From NCBI RefSeq assembly GCF_003626595.1, contig NZ_RBAK01000015.1, positions 62,001-126,000 on the forward strand: a DNA stretch of 64,000 nt, in the 5' to 3' direction. Position numbers and translations under genes: made by a program. Below, one piece after another: positions 17,136 to 24,957 of the stretch. Source of the DNA: Micromonospora endolithica (GTDB lineage: Bacteria; Actinomycetota; Actinomycetes; Mycobacteriales; Micromonosporaceae). Each line of letters begins with the position of its first letter. Within the stretch, counting starts at the first letter, position 1. The notes under the pieces were generated by a model. It was given only the letters and a program-made list of their open reading frames with translations, was not told the DNA's origin and did not search any database.

Positions 17136-17978
17136 GTGCCGACCGAGACGCACGCCCGGGAACGGGACGAACGGGGAGCACGGCAGCTGCGGCAACTGCT
17201 CGACGGTCCGGACTGGCCCGCGGTGGTGCCGCCGGTCGGCGTGACGGTCGGGGCGGGCGCGGCCGTGGTGAGCACGGGCACACCCGGCGGAAGTGAATCT
17301 GCGGCCAGGTCGGTACGCGTATCCTCGGCGGGAAAGCATCCGACGCGAGGGGATGTGCGGTTGACCACGGAGAAGACGGACGAGCGCAGGGCCCGCTTCG
17401 AGCGGGACGCGATGCCCTTCGTCGACCAGCTCTACGCTGCCGGGCTGCGGATGACGCGCAACCCGGCGGATGCCGAGGACCTGGTCCAGGAGACCTACCT
17501 GAAGGCGTACGCGGCCTTCCACCAGTTCGAGCAGGGCACGAACCTGAAGGCCTGGCTGTACCGGATCCTGACCAACACCTACATCAACTCCTACCGCAAG
17601 CGGCAGCGCCAGCCCATCCAGGCGCCCACCGACGAGATCACCGACTGGCAGCTCGCCGAGGCGGAGTCGCACACCTCCAGTGGTCTGCGCTCGGCCGAGA
17701 CCGAGGCGCTGGACCGGCTGCCGGACAGCGACGTGAAGGACGCCCTCCAGCAGTTGCCGGAGGAGTTCCGCCTCGCCGTCTACCTCACCGATGTCGAGGG
17801 CTTCTCCTACAAGGAGGTCGCCGACATCATGGGCACGCCGATCGGCACGGTGATGTCGCGCCTGCACCGGGGCCGTCGTAATCTGCGCAAGCTGCTCGAG
17901 GGCTACGCCTCCGAGCGCGGCTTCTCCGGTGCGTCGTCGCCGAAGGGCTCGACCGCCGCTGCCGGCCGGGAGGTGTGA
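17136..17978 (+). CDS. sigR: ECF sigma factor SigR (SigH-type), with a likely N-terminally extended isoform
   Basis: Thiol-oxidative-stress sigma factor. The core starts near TTG 17361 (or GTG 17355). Region 2 is RNPADAEDLVQETYLKAYAA and NLKAWLYRILTNTYINSYRK; region 4 is LPEEFRLAVYL, FSYKEVADIMGTPIGTVMSR and LHRGRRNLRK, nearly identical to SigR/SigH. The frame is open upstream: GTG 17136, behind GAGGGGGGAG, would add 75 residues. In Streptomyces a longer unstable isoform is made from a SigR-dependent promoter, and the arrangement here is equivalent. TATCCT at about 17319-17324 could be the -10 for the short form. rsrA follows after 1 nt. Confidence 0.92.
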   Translation: MPTETHARERDERGARQLRQLLDGPDWPAVVPPVGVTVGAGAAVVSTGTPGGSESAARSVRVSSAGKHPTRGDVRLTTEKTDERRARFERDAMPFVDQLYAAGLRMTRNPADAEDLVQETYLKAYAAFHQFEQGTNLKAWLYRILTNTYINSYRKRQRQPIQAPTDEITDWQLAEAESHTSSGLRSAETEALDRLPDSDVKDALQQLPEEFRLAVYLTDVEGFSYKEVADIMGTPIGTVMSRLHRGRRNLRKLLEGYASERGFSGASSPKGSTAAAGREV

Positions 17979-17979
17979 C

Positions 17980-18267
17980 GTGAGCTGTGGGAACCCGCAC
18001 GAGACGGACTGCCGTGAGGTGCTCGCGGAGGTCTACCTCTACCTGGACCTGGAGTGCGCCGAGGAACGGCGCTCGCTGATCCGGCACCACCTCGACGAGT
18101 GTGGCCCGTGTCTGCGTGAGTACGGCATCGAGCAGGAGGTCAAGGCGCTGGTCGCCCGGTGCTGCGGCAACGAGACGGCACCCGACCAGTTGCGCGAGCG
18201 GCTCCGGGTGCGGCTGACCGAGCTGGTGGTGTTCGAGAGCACCGAGTCCCGCGAACTGGCCGACTGA
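17980..18267 (+). CDS. rsrA: zinc anti-sigma factor RsrA
   Basis: Redox-sensing ZAS protein of 95 residues that holds SigR until disulfide stress ejects zinc. From GTG 17980, Cys3, Cys11, His37, Cys41, Cys44, Cys61 and Cys62 fall at the same positions as in the Streptomyces protein, including the H-x3-C-x2-C zinc motif (HLDECGPC); a further Cys lies at 26. The numbering match supports this start. It begins 1 nt after the sigR stop, so the two are co-expressed and presumably co-induced by the SigR promoter upstream. Confidence 0.95.
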   Translation: MSCGNPHETDCREVLAEVYLYLDLECAEERRSLIRHHLDECGPCLREYGIEQEVKALVARCCGNETAPDQLRERLRVRLTELVVFESTESRELAD

Positions 18268-18286
18268 GCGGGAGACCGGACACACG

Positions 18287-18319
18287 GGTGGCCCGGGTCG
18301 ATCTTCGACCCGGGCCACC
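18287..18319. terminator. terminator after rsrA
   Basis: GGTGGCCCGGGTCG pairs perfectly with CGACCCGGGCCACC around a 5-nt loop. It lies 20 nt after the rsrA stop and before the bL37 stop on the opposite strand, so it can serve both. Confidence 0.85.
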
Positions 18320-18360
18320 GTCGTGTCCTCGTCCGGCCGGCCCACGGCCGGCGCGGCGAC

Positions 18361-18435
18361 TCAGGAGTTGGGGCGCTTGCCGTGGTTGGCGGCGCTCTTC
18401 TTCCGGGCCTTCTTCTTGCGGGCCTTCTTCGCCAT
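18361..18435 (-). CDS. 50S ribosomal protein bL37
   Basis: A 24-residue, strongly basic peptide: MAKKARKKKARKKSAANHGK followed by RPNS. It matches the actinobacterial ribosomal protein bL37 found in mycobacterial ribosome structures, whose conserved C-terminus is ANHGKRPN. GAGGAGG lies upstream of ATG 18435. TAGCAT at 18529-18524 is a possible -10. It is too short for most gene callers. It sits between rsrA and the biotinyl protein on the opposite strand. Confidence 0.9.
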   Translation of the reverse strand: MAKKARKKKARKKSAANHGKRPNS

Positions 18436-18721
18436 GGTGACCTCCTCGTGATGGTCGGATCCGCTGCACACGGTCCCGGCGCCGGGGACGGCGGTCCTCC
18501 GGGCGCCCGGGTCCGACCCGATGATGCTAGTGCCGCCGGCACCGGACGTCGTGCGCCGGGGCGGCCCGGAGGTACGCCGCACCGGGCGACACGCCGTACG
18601 GCGGGTGGCCCGCGGGCGTCGGGTGCACGATGATCGTCCTCCGGTGCCCGCTCCACGCCCACGTGGGCCGGTCGCATGATTGGATACGTCGGCAGGCAGT
18701 CGCGAGAGGGAGGGCCGGGAG

Positions 18722-18937
18722 ATGGCCGAGGAGATCCGCGCCGAGATGGTGGCGAACGTCTGGAAGGTCGTCGCGTCGGCCGGGGACACCGTGTCCGAGG
18801 GGGACACGCTGGTGATCCTGGAGTCGATGAAGATGGAGATCCCGGTCGTCGCCGAGTCCGACGGTGTCGTCAAGCAGCTCGCGGTCAACGAGGGCGACGT
18901 CGTGCAGGACGGTGACCTGATCGCGGTGATCGATTGA
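18722..18937 (+). CDS. biotin/lipoyl-attachment domain protein
   Basis: A stand-alone 71-residue biotinyl domain with the modification motif ESMKMEIP (Lys is biotinylated in family members) and the flanking beta-hairpin residues (GDTVSEGDTLVILE, NEGDVVQDGDLIAVI). It resembles mycobacterial TB7.3. The carboxylase partner, if any, is not in this window. GAGAGGGAGGGCCGGGAG precedes ATG 18722. The acetyltransferase gene starts inside its last codons. Confidence 0.93.
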   Translation: MAEEIRAEMVANVWKVVASAGDTVSEGDTLVILESMKMEIPVVAESDGVVKQLAVNEGDVVQDGDLIAVID

Positions 18938-19491
18938 CCGGCCCCCGCTCCGGGCCCGCCGGCACCTCCCGGCCCACCGGGCTGGTGGTCCGGCCGGCCG
19001 GACCGGCCGACTTCCCGGCGGTGGCCCGGCTGACGGTGGCCGCGTACGAGGCCGACGGGCAGCTCAAGGGCGAGAACGGGTACGCGGTCACGCTGGCCGA
19101 CGTGGCCACCCGGGCGGCGCACGGCGAGGTGCTGGTGGCGGTGGACGCCGACCACGGTCAGGTGCTCGGCTCGGTGACGTTCGTGCTGCCCGGCACCCGG
19201 TACGCCGAGATGTCCGGGCCGGGTGAGGCCGAGTTCCGGATGCTCGCCGTCGACCCGGCCGCGCAGGGGCGTGGCGTCGGTGCCGCCCTCGTCGACGCGT
19301 GCCTCGCCCGCGCCGCCGGGCTGGGCTGCGCGGCGGTGGTGATCTGCGTCCGTGACGGGTTCGCGGTGCCCGCCCGGCGGTTGTACGAGCGGCGCGGTTT
19401 CGTCCGCGTACCCGCCAAGGACTGGTCCCCGCTGCCCGGCGTGGACCTGCTCGGGCTGCGGCTGGACCTCGGCGCGGCCGGGCCGGCCTGA
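18934..19491 (+). CDS. GNAT-family N-acetyltransferase
   Basis: 185 residues. The acetyl-CoA loop is FRMLAVDPAAQGRGVGAALV and the C-terminal motif RRLYERRGFVRV; family GNAT, substrate unknown. TTG 18934 overlaps the TGA of the biotinyl-domain gene (TTGA), so it is translationally coupled; no downstream ATG/GTG fits as well. The pairing with a biotinyl protein suggests a shared transcript rather than proven shared function. Confidence 0.88.
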   Translation: MTGPRSGPAGTSRPTGLVVRPAGPADFPAVARLTVAAYEADGQLKGENGYAVTLADVATRAAHGEVLVAVDADHGQVLGSVTFVLPGTRYAEMSGPGEAEFRMLAVDPAAQGRGVGAALVDACLARAAGLGCAAVVICVRDGFAVPARRLYERRGFVRVPAKDWSPLPGVDLLGLRLDLGAAGPA

Positions 19492-19510
19492 GCGGCCTCC
19501 GGCCGGGCGC

Positions 19511-20101
19511 TCAGGCCGTGGCGTCCCCGGCCGGTGCCCGGCCGATGGCGGCGAGCAGTTCGTCGGCCACCTCCAGGGCGAGCCGCCGGCGCTCCGCGTC
19601 GGTGATGCCGGGCGCTCGGACGGCGAACCAGCTGCTGTGCACGGCGAACAGCGCCAGTGCGGCCCGCAGTTGCGCGGCGGGGGAGTCGTCGCCCTGGGCG
19701 AGCACGGCGGCGAGCTGGAGCATCCGGTCGCGGATGTCCCGGCCGGCGGCGAGGCTCTTGAGCACCGTCTGGTTCTGCTCGAAGAAGCGCATCACCGAGG
19801 GCTGCGCGCCGGTGAACATGGTGTCCGCGTACCGGGCGAGTACCGCGCGGCGGGTGTCCAGGCCGGCCGGCTGCGTACGGGCCCAGGCGATGAGCGCGTC
19901 CATCCGGTCCAGCCGGTCCTCGACGAGGCTGGTGACGATCTCGTCCTTGCTCTTGAAGTGGTAGTAGAGCGCGGCCTTCGTCACGTTCAACCGCTCGGCG
20001 ATCTCGCGTAGCGAGGTCGCCTCGTACCCCTGTTCGGTGAAGAGTTCCAACGCGACGGCCTGGATGCGCTCGCGCGTGCCGCCTGTGCTCTCTCTCACCA
20101 C
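19511..20101 (-). CDS. TetR-family repressor
   Basis: About 196 residues. The N-terminal HTH is RIQAVALELFTEQGYEATSL, REIAERLNVTKAALYYHFKS; the ligand-binding C-terminus has no assigned effector. Start is one of GTG 20107, 20101 or 20098; I take 20101, which has GGATGGGGTGGG upstream. It is divergent from an MFS exporter across 109 bp containing a perfect inverted repeat, the classic layout of a repressor controlling a drug exporter and itself. Confidence 0.88.
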   Translation of the reverse strand: MVRESTGGTRERIQAVALELFTEQGYEATSLREIAERLNVTKAALYYHFKSKDEIVTSLVEDRLDRMDALIAWARTQPAGLDTRRAVLARYADTMFTGAQPSVMRFFEQNQTVLKSLAAGRDIRDRMLQLAAVLAQGDDSPAAQLRAALALFAVHSSWFAVRAPGITDAERRRLALEVADELLAAIGRAPAGDATA

Positions 20102-20147
20102 GCCCACCCCATCCGCTTGACCTGTCTGCGGTGTCCAACTTACCGTG

Positions 20148-20169
20148 CGGCTAGTAAGGTCACTAGCCG
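20148..20169. promoter_or_regulatory. probable TetR operator
   Basis: CGGCTAGT and ACTAGCCG form a perfect 8-bp inverted repeat around a 6-nt spacer between the divergent TetR and MFS genes. Additional TTAC/GTAA half-sites flank it (20140-20143, 20154-20157, 20178-20181), giving overlapping dyads. Confidence 0.75.
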
Positions 20170-20210
20170 GGCGGCAAGTAAGTACGACAACTCTCGCGGG
20201 GAGCATACCG

Positions 20211-21797
20211 ATGACACAGGCACCACCGACCGTGCCCAAACCCAACGTCCGGCTGGTGCTGTTCGGACTGATGATCGCCATGATGCTGGCGATGCTCGAC
20301 AACATGATCGTCAGCACGGCGCTCCCCCGGATCGTGGGCGAGTTCGGCGGGCTGGACCACTTCACCTGGGTGGTGACCGCGTACGTGCTCGGCACCACGG
20401 TCTCCACCCCGATCTGGGGCAAGCTCGGCGACCTCTACGGGCGCAAGTCGGTCTTCCTGACCTCGGTGGTCGTCTTCCTCATCGGCTCGGCGCTCTGCGG
20501 CATGGCCGGCTCCGCCCTGCTCGGTGGCCCGAACGACGGCATGGTCGAGCTGATCGCCTTCCGGGCGGTCCAGGGACTCGGCGCCGGCGGCCTGATGGTC
20601 GGCGTGATGGCCATCATCGGTGACCTGGTGCCGCCCCGGGAACGGGGCCGCTACCAGGGCATGATCGCCGGCATCATGGCGATCGCCATGGTGGCCGGCC
20701 CGCTGGTCGGCGGCTTCATCACCGACAACCTCTCCTGGCGCTGGGCGTTCTACGTCAACCTGCCGCTCGGCGGGGTGGCCCTGGTCCTGCTGATCGCGAC
20801 CCTCCACCTGCCCCGGCGCCGCACCGAACACCGGATCGACTGGCTGGGCGCGGCCCTGCTGTCGATCGGGATCACCGCGGTCGTGCTGATCACCACCTGG
20901 GGCGGGAGCTCCTACGACTGGATCTCCGCACAGATCCTCGGCCTCGCCGTGCTCGCCGTGCTCTCCCTGGTGGCGTTCGCCCTGGTGGAGCGCCGGGTGC
21001 CCGAGCCGATCCTGCCGCTGGGCCTGTTCGCCAACCGCAACTTCGCGCTGATCTCGGTGATCGGCTTCCTGCTCGGCTTCGCCATGTTCGGCGCGATGAA
21101 CTTCCTCCCGCTCTACCAGCAGACCGTGCAGGGGGCCTCGGCCACCAACTCCGGCCTGCTGCTGCTCCCGCTGATGTTCGGCATGCTCGTGGTGTCCCTC
21201 GTCGTCGGCCGGGCGATCACCAGGACCGGGCGCTACCGCGCGTTTCCGATCATCGGTGGTGCGGTCATGGCCGCCGGCATGGCGTTGCTGAGCCGGCTGG
21301 ACGTGCACACCGGCAAGCTGGAGTCCTCGCTCTACATGATCGTGCTCGGCGTCGGCATGGGCTTCCTGATGCAGACCACCATGCTCATCGCGCAGAACAG
21401 CGTGGAGCAGCGCGACCTCGGCGCGGCCAGCGGTGCCGCCACCTTCTTCCGGTCGATCGGCGGTTCGTTCGGCATCTCGCTGTTCGGCGCGATCTTCGCC
21501 AACCGGCTGGCCGACTCCCCGGCCGGCGCCGCGTTCGGCGGGGGCGGCGGTGAGGCGGGCTCCGCGATGGACCTGGAGCGGCTCCAGCAGCTTCCCGGGC
21601 AGGCCCGGGAACTGGTCCTCGGTGGTCTGGCCGACGCGATCTCGCACGTGTTCGTCTGGGCGGTGGTCTTCACCGTCGCGCTGCCGGTGCTGGCCTGGTT
21701 CATCCGGGAGATCCCGCTGCGTACCGCCAACGAACCCCCCGCGCAGACCCCGGAGGAGCAGGCGGAGACCGCGCTCGCCAAGGCACCGACCCCCTGA
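20211..21797 (+). CDS. MFS drug exporter, DHA2 (EmrB/QacA) family
   Basis: Proton-driven 14-helix exporter of 528 residues. Motif A (GKLGDLYGRK), motif B/C regions (RAVQGLGAGGLM, IMAIAMVAGPLVGGFI) and the DNMIVSTALPRI opening are typical of DHA2. GGGGAG precedes ATG 20211. Expression is presumably repressed by the divergent TetR through the inverted repeat at 20148-20169. Substrate unknown. Confidence 0.92.
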   Translation: MTQAPPTVPKPNVRLVLFGLMIAMMLAMLDNMIVSTALPRIVGEFGGLDHFTWVVTAYVLGTTVSTPIWGKLGDLYGRKSVFLTSVVVFLIGSALCGMAGSALLGGPNDGMVELIAFRAVQGLGAGGLMVGVMAIIGDLVPPRERGRYQGMIAGIMAIAMVAGPLVGGFITDNLSWRWAFYVNLPLGGVALVLLIATLHLPRRRTEHRIDWLGAALLSIGITAVVLITTWGGSSYDWISAQILGLAVLAVLSLVAFALVERRVPEPILPLGLFANRNFALISVIGFLLGFAMFGAMNFLPLYQQTVQGASATNSGLLLLPLMFGMLVVSLVVGRAITRTGRYRAFPIIGGAVMAAGMALLSRLDVHTGKLESSLYMIVLGVGMGFLMQTTMLIAQNSVEQRDLGAASGAATFFRSIGGSFGISLFGAIFANRLADSPAGAAFGGGGGEAGSAMDLERLQQLPGQARELVLGGLADAISHVFVWAVVFTVALPVLAWFIREIPLRTANEPPAQTPEEQAETALAKAPTP

Positions 21798-21813
21798 CCG
21801 GTCGCACCACCCA

Positions 21814-21850
21814 CGCGCCGCGCCGCCCCCGCCGGGGGAGGCGCGGCGCG
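21814..21850. terminator. bidirectional terminator
   Basis: CGCGCCGCGCC (21814-21824) pairs perfectly with GGCGCGGCGCG (21840-21850), with further GCCCCC/GGGGG pairing in the loop, between convergent MFS and TPR genes. No T tract. Confidence 0.75.
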
Positions 21851-21855
21851 GGCGT

Positions 21856-23685
21856 TCAGCGACGGCGCAGAAAGCGGAGCAGCCGGCGGACGAGGGCGCG
21901 CGGGCCGCGTCCGGCCGGGTCACCCGGGCGTACGCCGGCCAGCCCGGCGGCCAGGGCCCGGCTCTCGGCGGCCAGGTCGGGGGTGGCCAGCGCCAGGTGG
22001 GCCACCGAGACCGCGATCGGTACCGGGCGGCGACGGCCCACCTCGGCCACGTCGGCCAGTCGCTCGGCCATCACACCGGCCACATCGGGGCGTACGGCGG
22101 GGTGCACCCAGGCGGCCGTGACCAGGGCGAACAGGGCCGCCTCGGTGATCCAGTCCTCGATGCCCCAGACCAGGTCGAGCAGCACCCGGCGGCGGGTCGA
22201 GGTGGCCCACGGTTCGTCGGTGCGGTGGTGCAGCAGACCGAGGCAGGCCCAGACCTGCACGCTGCGTACCCAGAGCACCGGATCCTGTCCGCCGAGCACC
22301 CGGCCCAGCGCGGTGGGCGGCGCGTCCGGCGGGTGCACCAGCAGGCCGAGCAGGTCGGTCAGGTCCACGGTGGCGAGGCCGACCGCCGCGTCGTACGCCG
22401 CCGGCGGGTGCGGCCACGCCGGGTGGGCGAGCTGCCGCAGCCGCTCGCACGCCTGCGGCGACGGCGCCGGCACGGCCGGCTCGACGGTCGTGCCGGTCCA
22501 GCGCCAGAGTTGCCGGGTGGTCGGTCGGCGGGGTTCGCGCGGATCCGGGTCACCCACCTCGGCCATGTCCACCCGCAGGCCGGGTGCGGTGGTCACCAGG
22601 GTGCGCAGCGCGCTCGGCGGCGCCGGCTCGGCCAACCGCACCGGCCCGCCCGGGCGGTGGTGGTCGTCGGCGAGGACCTGCCGCATCACGTCGACCGCCG
22701 GCCCGCCGGCCGGCGTGACCTGGCCCAGCCACGGTCGGCCCCGGCAGCACTCGGCGAGGTCACCGTGCTCGTGGGTGTCGTCCGGGTGGTCCCGGACGAA
22801 GTCGGCGAGGGCGACCAGGTGGGCGACGTCGCCGTCGCGCTGGTGGCGCAGCCGGTGGGCGGTGTGCACCGCGCAGTCGAAGGACGGGTCCCGGGCCAGC
22901 GCCCGGTCGATCCACTCCAGTGCCTCGTCCAGGTGGCCGTCGTCGGCGAGCGTGCCGGCGATGTCGGCGTACACGGCCAGGTCGTCCGGATCGTGCGCGA
23001 CGGCGCGGCGGAGGGCGGCCAGCGCCTCCCGGTTGCGGCCGCCGCTGCGGTACGCGTAGCCGAGCCAGACCTCGCCGATCTTCGACGGTGCCGCCCGTAC
23101 GCCCCGGTCGGCCCAGCGGATGGCCAGCGGAACCTCGCCGAGCCGCCGGGCCAGCGCGGAGGCCGCCCCCAGCAGCAGGCCGTGCTCGGGGTGCACGGTG
23201 ACCGCGTTGCGGGCCAGCGTCAGGTACGGCGTCAGCGACGCGCGGCCGGCCCGGGGCACCGGGTCCGCCGCGCCGGCGCAGACCTGCATGAGGATCCGGG
23301 CGGTCCGCTCCGGGTCGAGACGTTCGGCCAGGTCCGGCGTGGTCACCCAGGGCACCGCGGCCCAGTCCGTGCCGGGCGCGTGGTGAGTGGCCGCGACCAG
23401 CAGGTCCAGCCCCTCGGCCGGGTGCCCGGCGGCGGCGAGCAGGTGGGCCCGGGCAACCACGGTGCCGACGAATACGCGGTGGTGCAACGGGAAGAGATCG
23501 ACCGCCGAGGCGCCGCCGGCGGCACCGAGCCGGGCCAGGGTCTCGTGCACCTCGGGCAGCGTCGGGGCCTGGGCCAGCGCGGCGGCGACGTGGCCGGCGG
23601 CGTGTTCCAGGTCGCCGGCGTCGAGTGCGCGTCGTGCCAGGGCCAGCTCTTCCGCCGCGGGTGGCACCCGGTCGTCCTCGGCCAC
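21856..23685 (-). CDS. tetratricopeptide-repeat protein
   Basis: 609-residue cytoplasmic protein without signal peptide. Helix-pair repeats are recognisable at about residues 10-60, 150-260 (EVWLGYAYRSGGRNREALAA, LAVYADIAGTLADDGHLDEA) and near 270. A long C-terminal region, helical and rich in Ala/Leu/Trp, matches no family I know. Function unknown, probably a scaffold. Start GTG 23685 has GAGAGGA upstream. It is divergent from the SIS-domain gene. Confidence 0.75.
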   Translation of the reverse strand: MAEDDRVPPAAEELALARRALDAGDLEHAAGHVAAALAQAPTLPEVHETLARLGAAGGASAVDLFPLHHRVFVGTVVARAHLLAAAGHPAEGLDLLVAATHHAPGTDWAAVPWVTTPDLAERLDPERTARILMQVCAGAADPVPRAGRASLTPYLTLARNAVTVHPEHGLLLGAASALARRLGEVPLAIRWADRGVRAAPSKIGEVWLGYAYRSGGRNREALAALRRAVAHDPDDLAVYADIAGTLADDGHLDEALEWIDRALARDPSFDCAVHTAHRLRHQRDGDVAHLVALADFVRDHPDDTHEHGDLAECCRGRPWLGQVTPAGGPAVDVMRQVLADDHHRPGGPVRLAEPAPPSALRTLVTTAPGLRVDMAEVGDPDPREPRRPTTRQLWRWTGTTVEPAVPAPSPQACERLRQLAHPAWPHPPAAYDAAVGLATVDLTDLLGLLVHPPDAPPTALGRVLGGQDPVLWVRSVQVWACLGLLHHRTDEPWATSTRRRVLLDLVWGIEDWITEAALFALVTAAWVHPAVRPDVAGVMAERLADVAEVGRRRPVPIAVSVAHLALATPDLAAESRALAAGLAGVRPGDPAGRGPRALVRRLLRFLRRR

Positions 23686-23748
23686 GTGGTCCTCTCGCTC
23701 GTCGCTGCTCGGTGAGGTCGGGACAGCCTAGGTGATGTTGGGCCGAGA

Positions 23749-23815
23749 AGGTGATCACCTGCGCAGTCTTGATCGTTGGATTGCTCAGGCCAGATCAAAG
23801 GTGCAAGACTGAGCA
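23749..23815. promoter_or_regulatory. operator-like palindrome cluster before the SIS gene
   Basis: Contains the perfect palindrome AGGTGATCACCT (23749-23760) and two inverted repeats: CAGTCTTG (23764-23771) with CAAGACTG (23804-23811), and TGCTCAG (23782-23788) with CTGAGCA (23809-23815). This is lower-GC sequence in the divergent TPR/SIS intergenic region. The regulator is not identified. Confidence 0.6.
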
Positions 23816-23852
23816 CGAAACGCGCGGCTATCGCGCACTGGAGGGAGAGTCC

Positions 23853-24905
23853 GTGACGCGTCCAGGGGCCGGCATGGCGGCCGACATCACCGAACAGGCC
23901 GCCGGCTACGAGCGGCTGCTCTCCGCCGAGCACGCCGGCGCGATCGCCCGGGTGGCCGCCGTGGTCGCCGAGCGCCGGCCACGGCACGTGGTCTTCACCG
24001 CCCGGGGCACGTCCGACCACGCGGCGCTCTACGGGGCGTACCTCACCGAGATCCGGCTCGGCCTGCCCGCCGGGCTCGCCTCGCCCAGCGTGGTCACCCT
24101 CTACGGCGGCCGGCCCGACCTCTCCGACGCGCTGGTCGTCGGGGTCAGCCAGAGCGGTGGCTCGCCGGATCTCGCCGAGGTGCTGCGCAGCGCCCGCGCC
24201 TCCGGCGCGCTCACCCTGGCGGTCACCAACGCGCCGGACTCCCCGCTGGTCGACACGGCGGAGCTGAGCATCGACATCGCCGCCGGCCACGAGCGTGCCG
24301 TCGCCGCCACCAAGACGTACACCGCCGAGCTGCTGGCCCTGCTGATGCTCGTCGAGGGCGTCCGGGCCGGCGACGGGGCGCTGCCGGCCGACGAGCACCG
24401 GGCGCTCGCCGGCCTTCCCGAGCTGGCCGCCCGCACCCTGGACGACCCCACCCCGACCCAGCTCGCCCCGCGTTACCGGTTCGCCGGCCAACTGGTCACC
24501 ACCGGCCGTGGCTACGCGTACCCGACGGCCCGCGAGGCCGCGCTGAAGCTGATGGAGACGTCGTACCTGCCGGCGCTGGCCTTCTCCGGCGCCGACCTGC
24601 TGCACGGCCCGCTCGCCATGACCGACCCCGACGTGCCGGTCCTCGCCGTGGTCGGCTCCGGCCCGGGCGGCCGGTCGATGGGGGAGGTGCTGCCCCGCCT
24701 CGGGGAGCGCCGCGCCGACGTCGTGGTGGTCGGCTCGGCCGACGTGCCGGGCGCGACCCGGATGGTGGTGCCGGACGTCGACGAGCGGTACGCCCCGCTG
24801 CTGGACATCCTTCCGTTGCAGCGACTGGCGCTGGCGCTGGCGCTGGCCCGGGGCGAGGATCCGGACGCGCCGCGCGGGCTGAAGAAGGTGACCGCGACGA
24901 TGTGA
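23853..24905 (+). CDS. double SIS-domain sugar-phosphate isomerase/deaminase-like protein
   Basis: 350 residues with two sugar-isomerase domains like the C-terminal half of GlmS: GTSDHAALYGAYLTE, GVSQSGGSPDLAEVL, NAPDSPL in the first, and GRGYAYPTAREAALKLMETS, GPLAM in the second. It has no glutaminase domain, so it is probably an amino-sugar phosphate deaminase or isomerase (NagB-II/AgaS type). GTG 23853 follows GGAGGGAGAG. The upstream palindromes suggest regulation. Confidence 0.85.
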   Translation: MTRPGAGMAADITEQAAGYERLLSAEHAGAIARVAAVVAERRPRHVVFTARGTSDHAALYGAYLTEIRLGLPAGLASPSVVTLYGGRPDLSDALVVGVSQSGGSPDLAEVLRSARASGALTLAVTNAPDSPLVDTAELSIDIAAGHERAVAATKTYTAELLALLMLVEGVRAGDGALPADEHRALAGLPELAARTLDDPTPTQLAPRYRFAGQLVTTGRGYAYPTAREAALKLMETSYLPALAFSGADLLHGPLAMTDPDVPVLAVVGSGPGGRSMGEVLPRLGERRADVVVVGSADVPGATRMVVPDVDERYAPLLDILPLQRLALALALARGEDPDAPRGLKKVTATM

Positions 24906-24957
24906 CGCCGGTACGCCCGGCGCGCCGGGCGCCACCCGGCGTGGCACGCTGTTCACC

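Noticed and set aside
17055..17867. Minus-strand frame opposite sigR
   Set aside because: Shadow of the conserved SigR coding region; no homology of its own.
18541..18721. 61-residue frame starting at 18630 before the biotinyl gene
   Set aside because: Arg/Trp-rich translation without homology, overlapping the biotinyl gene in another frame; no ribosome-binding site.
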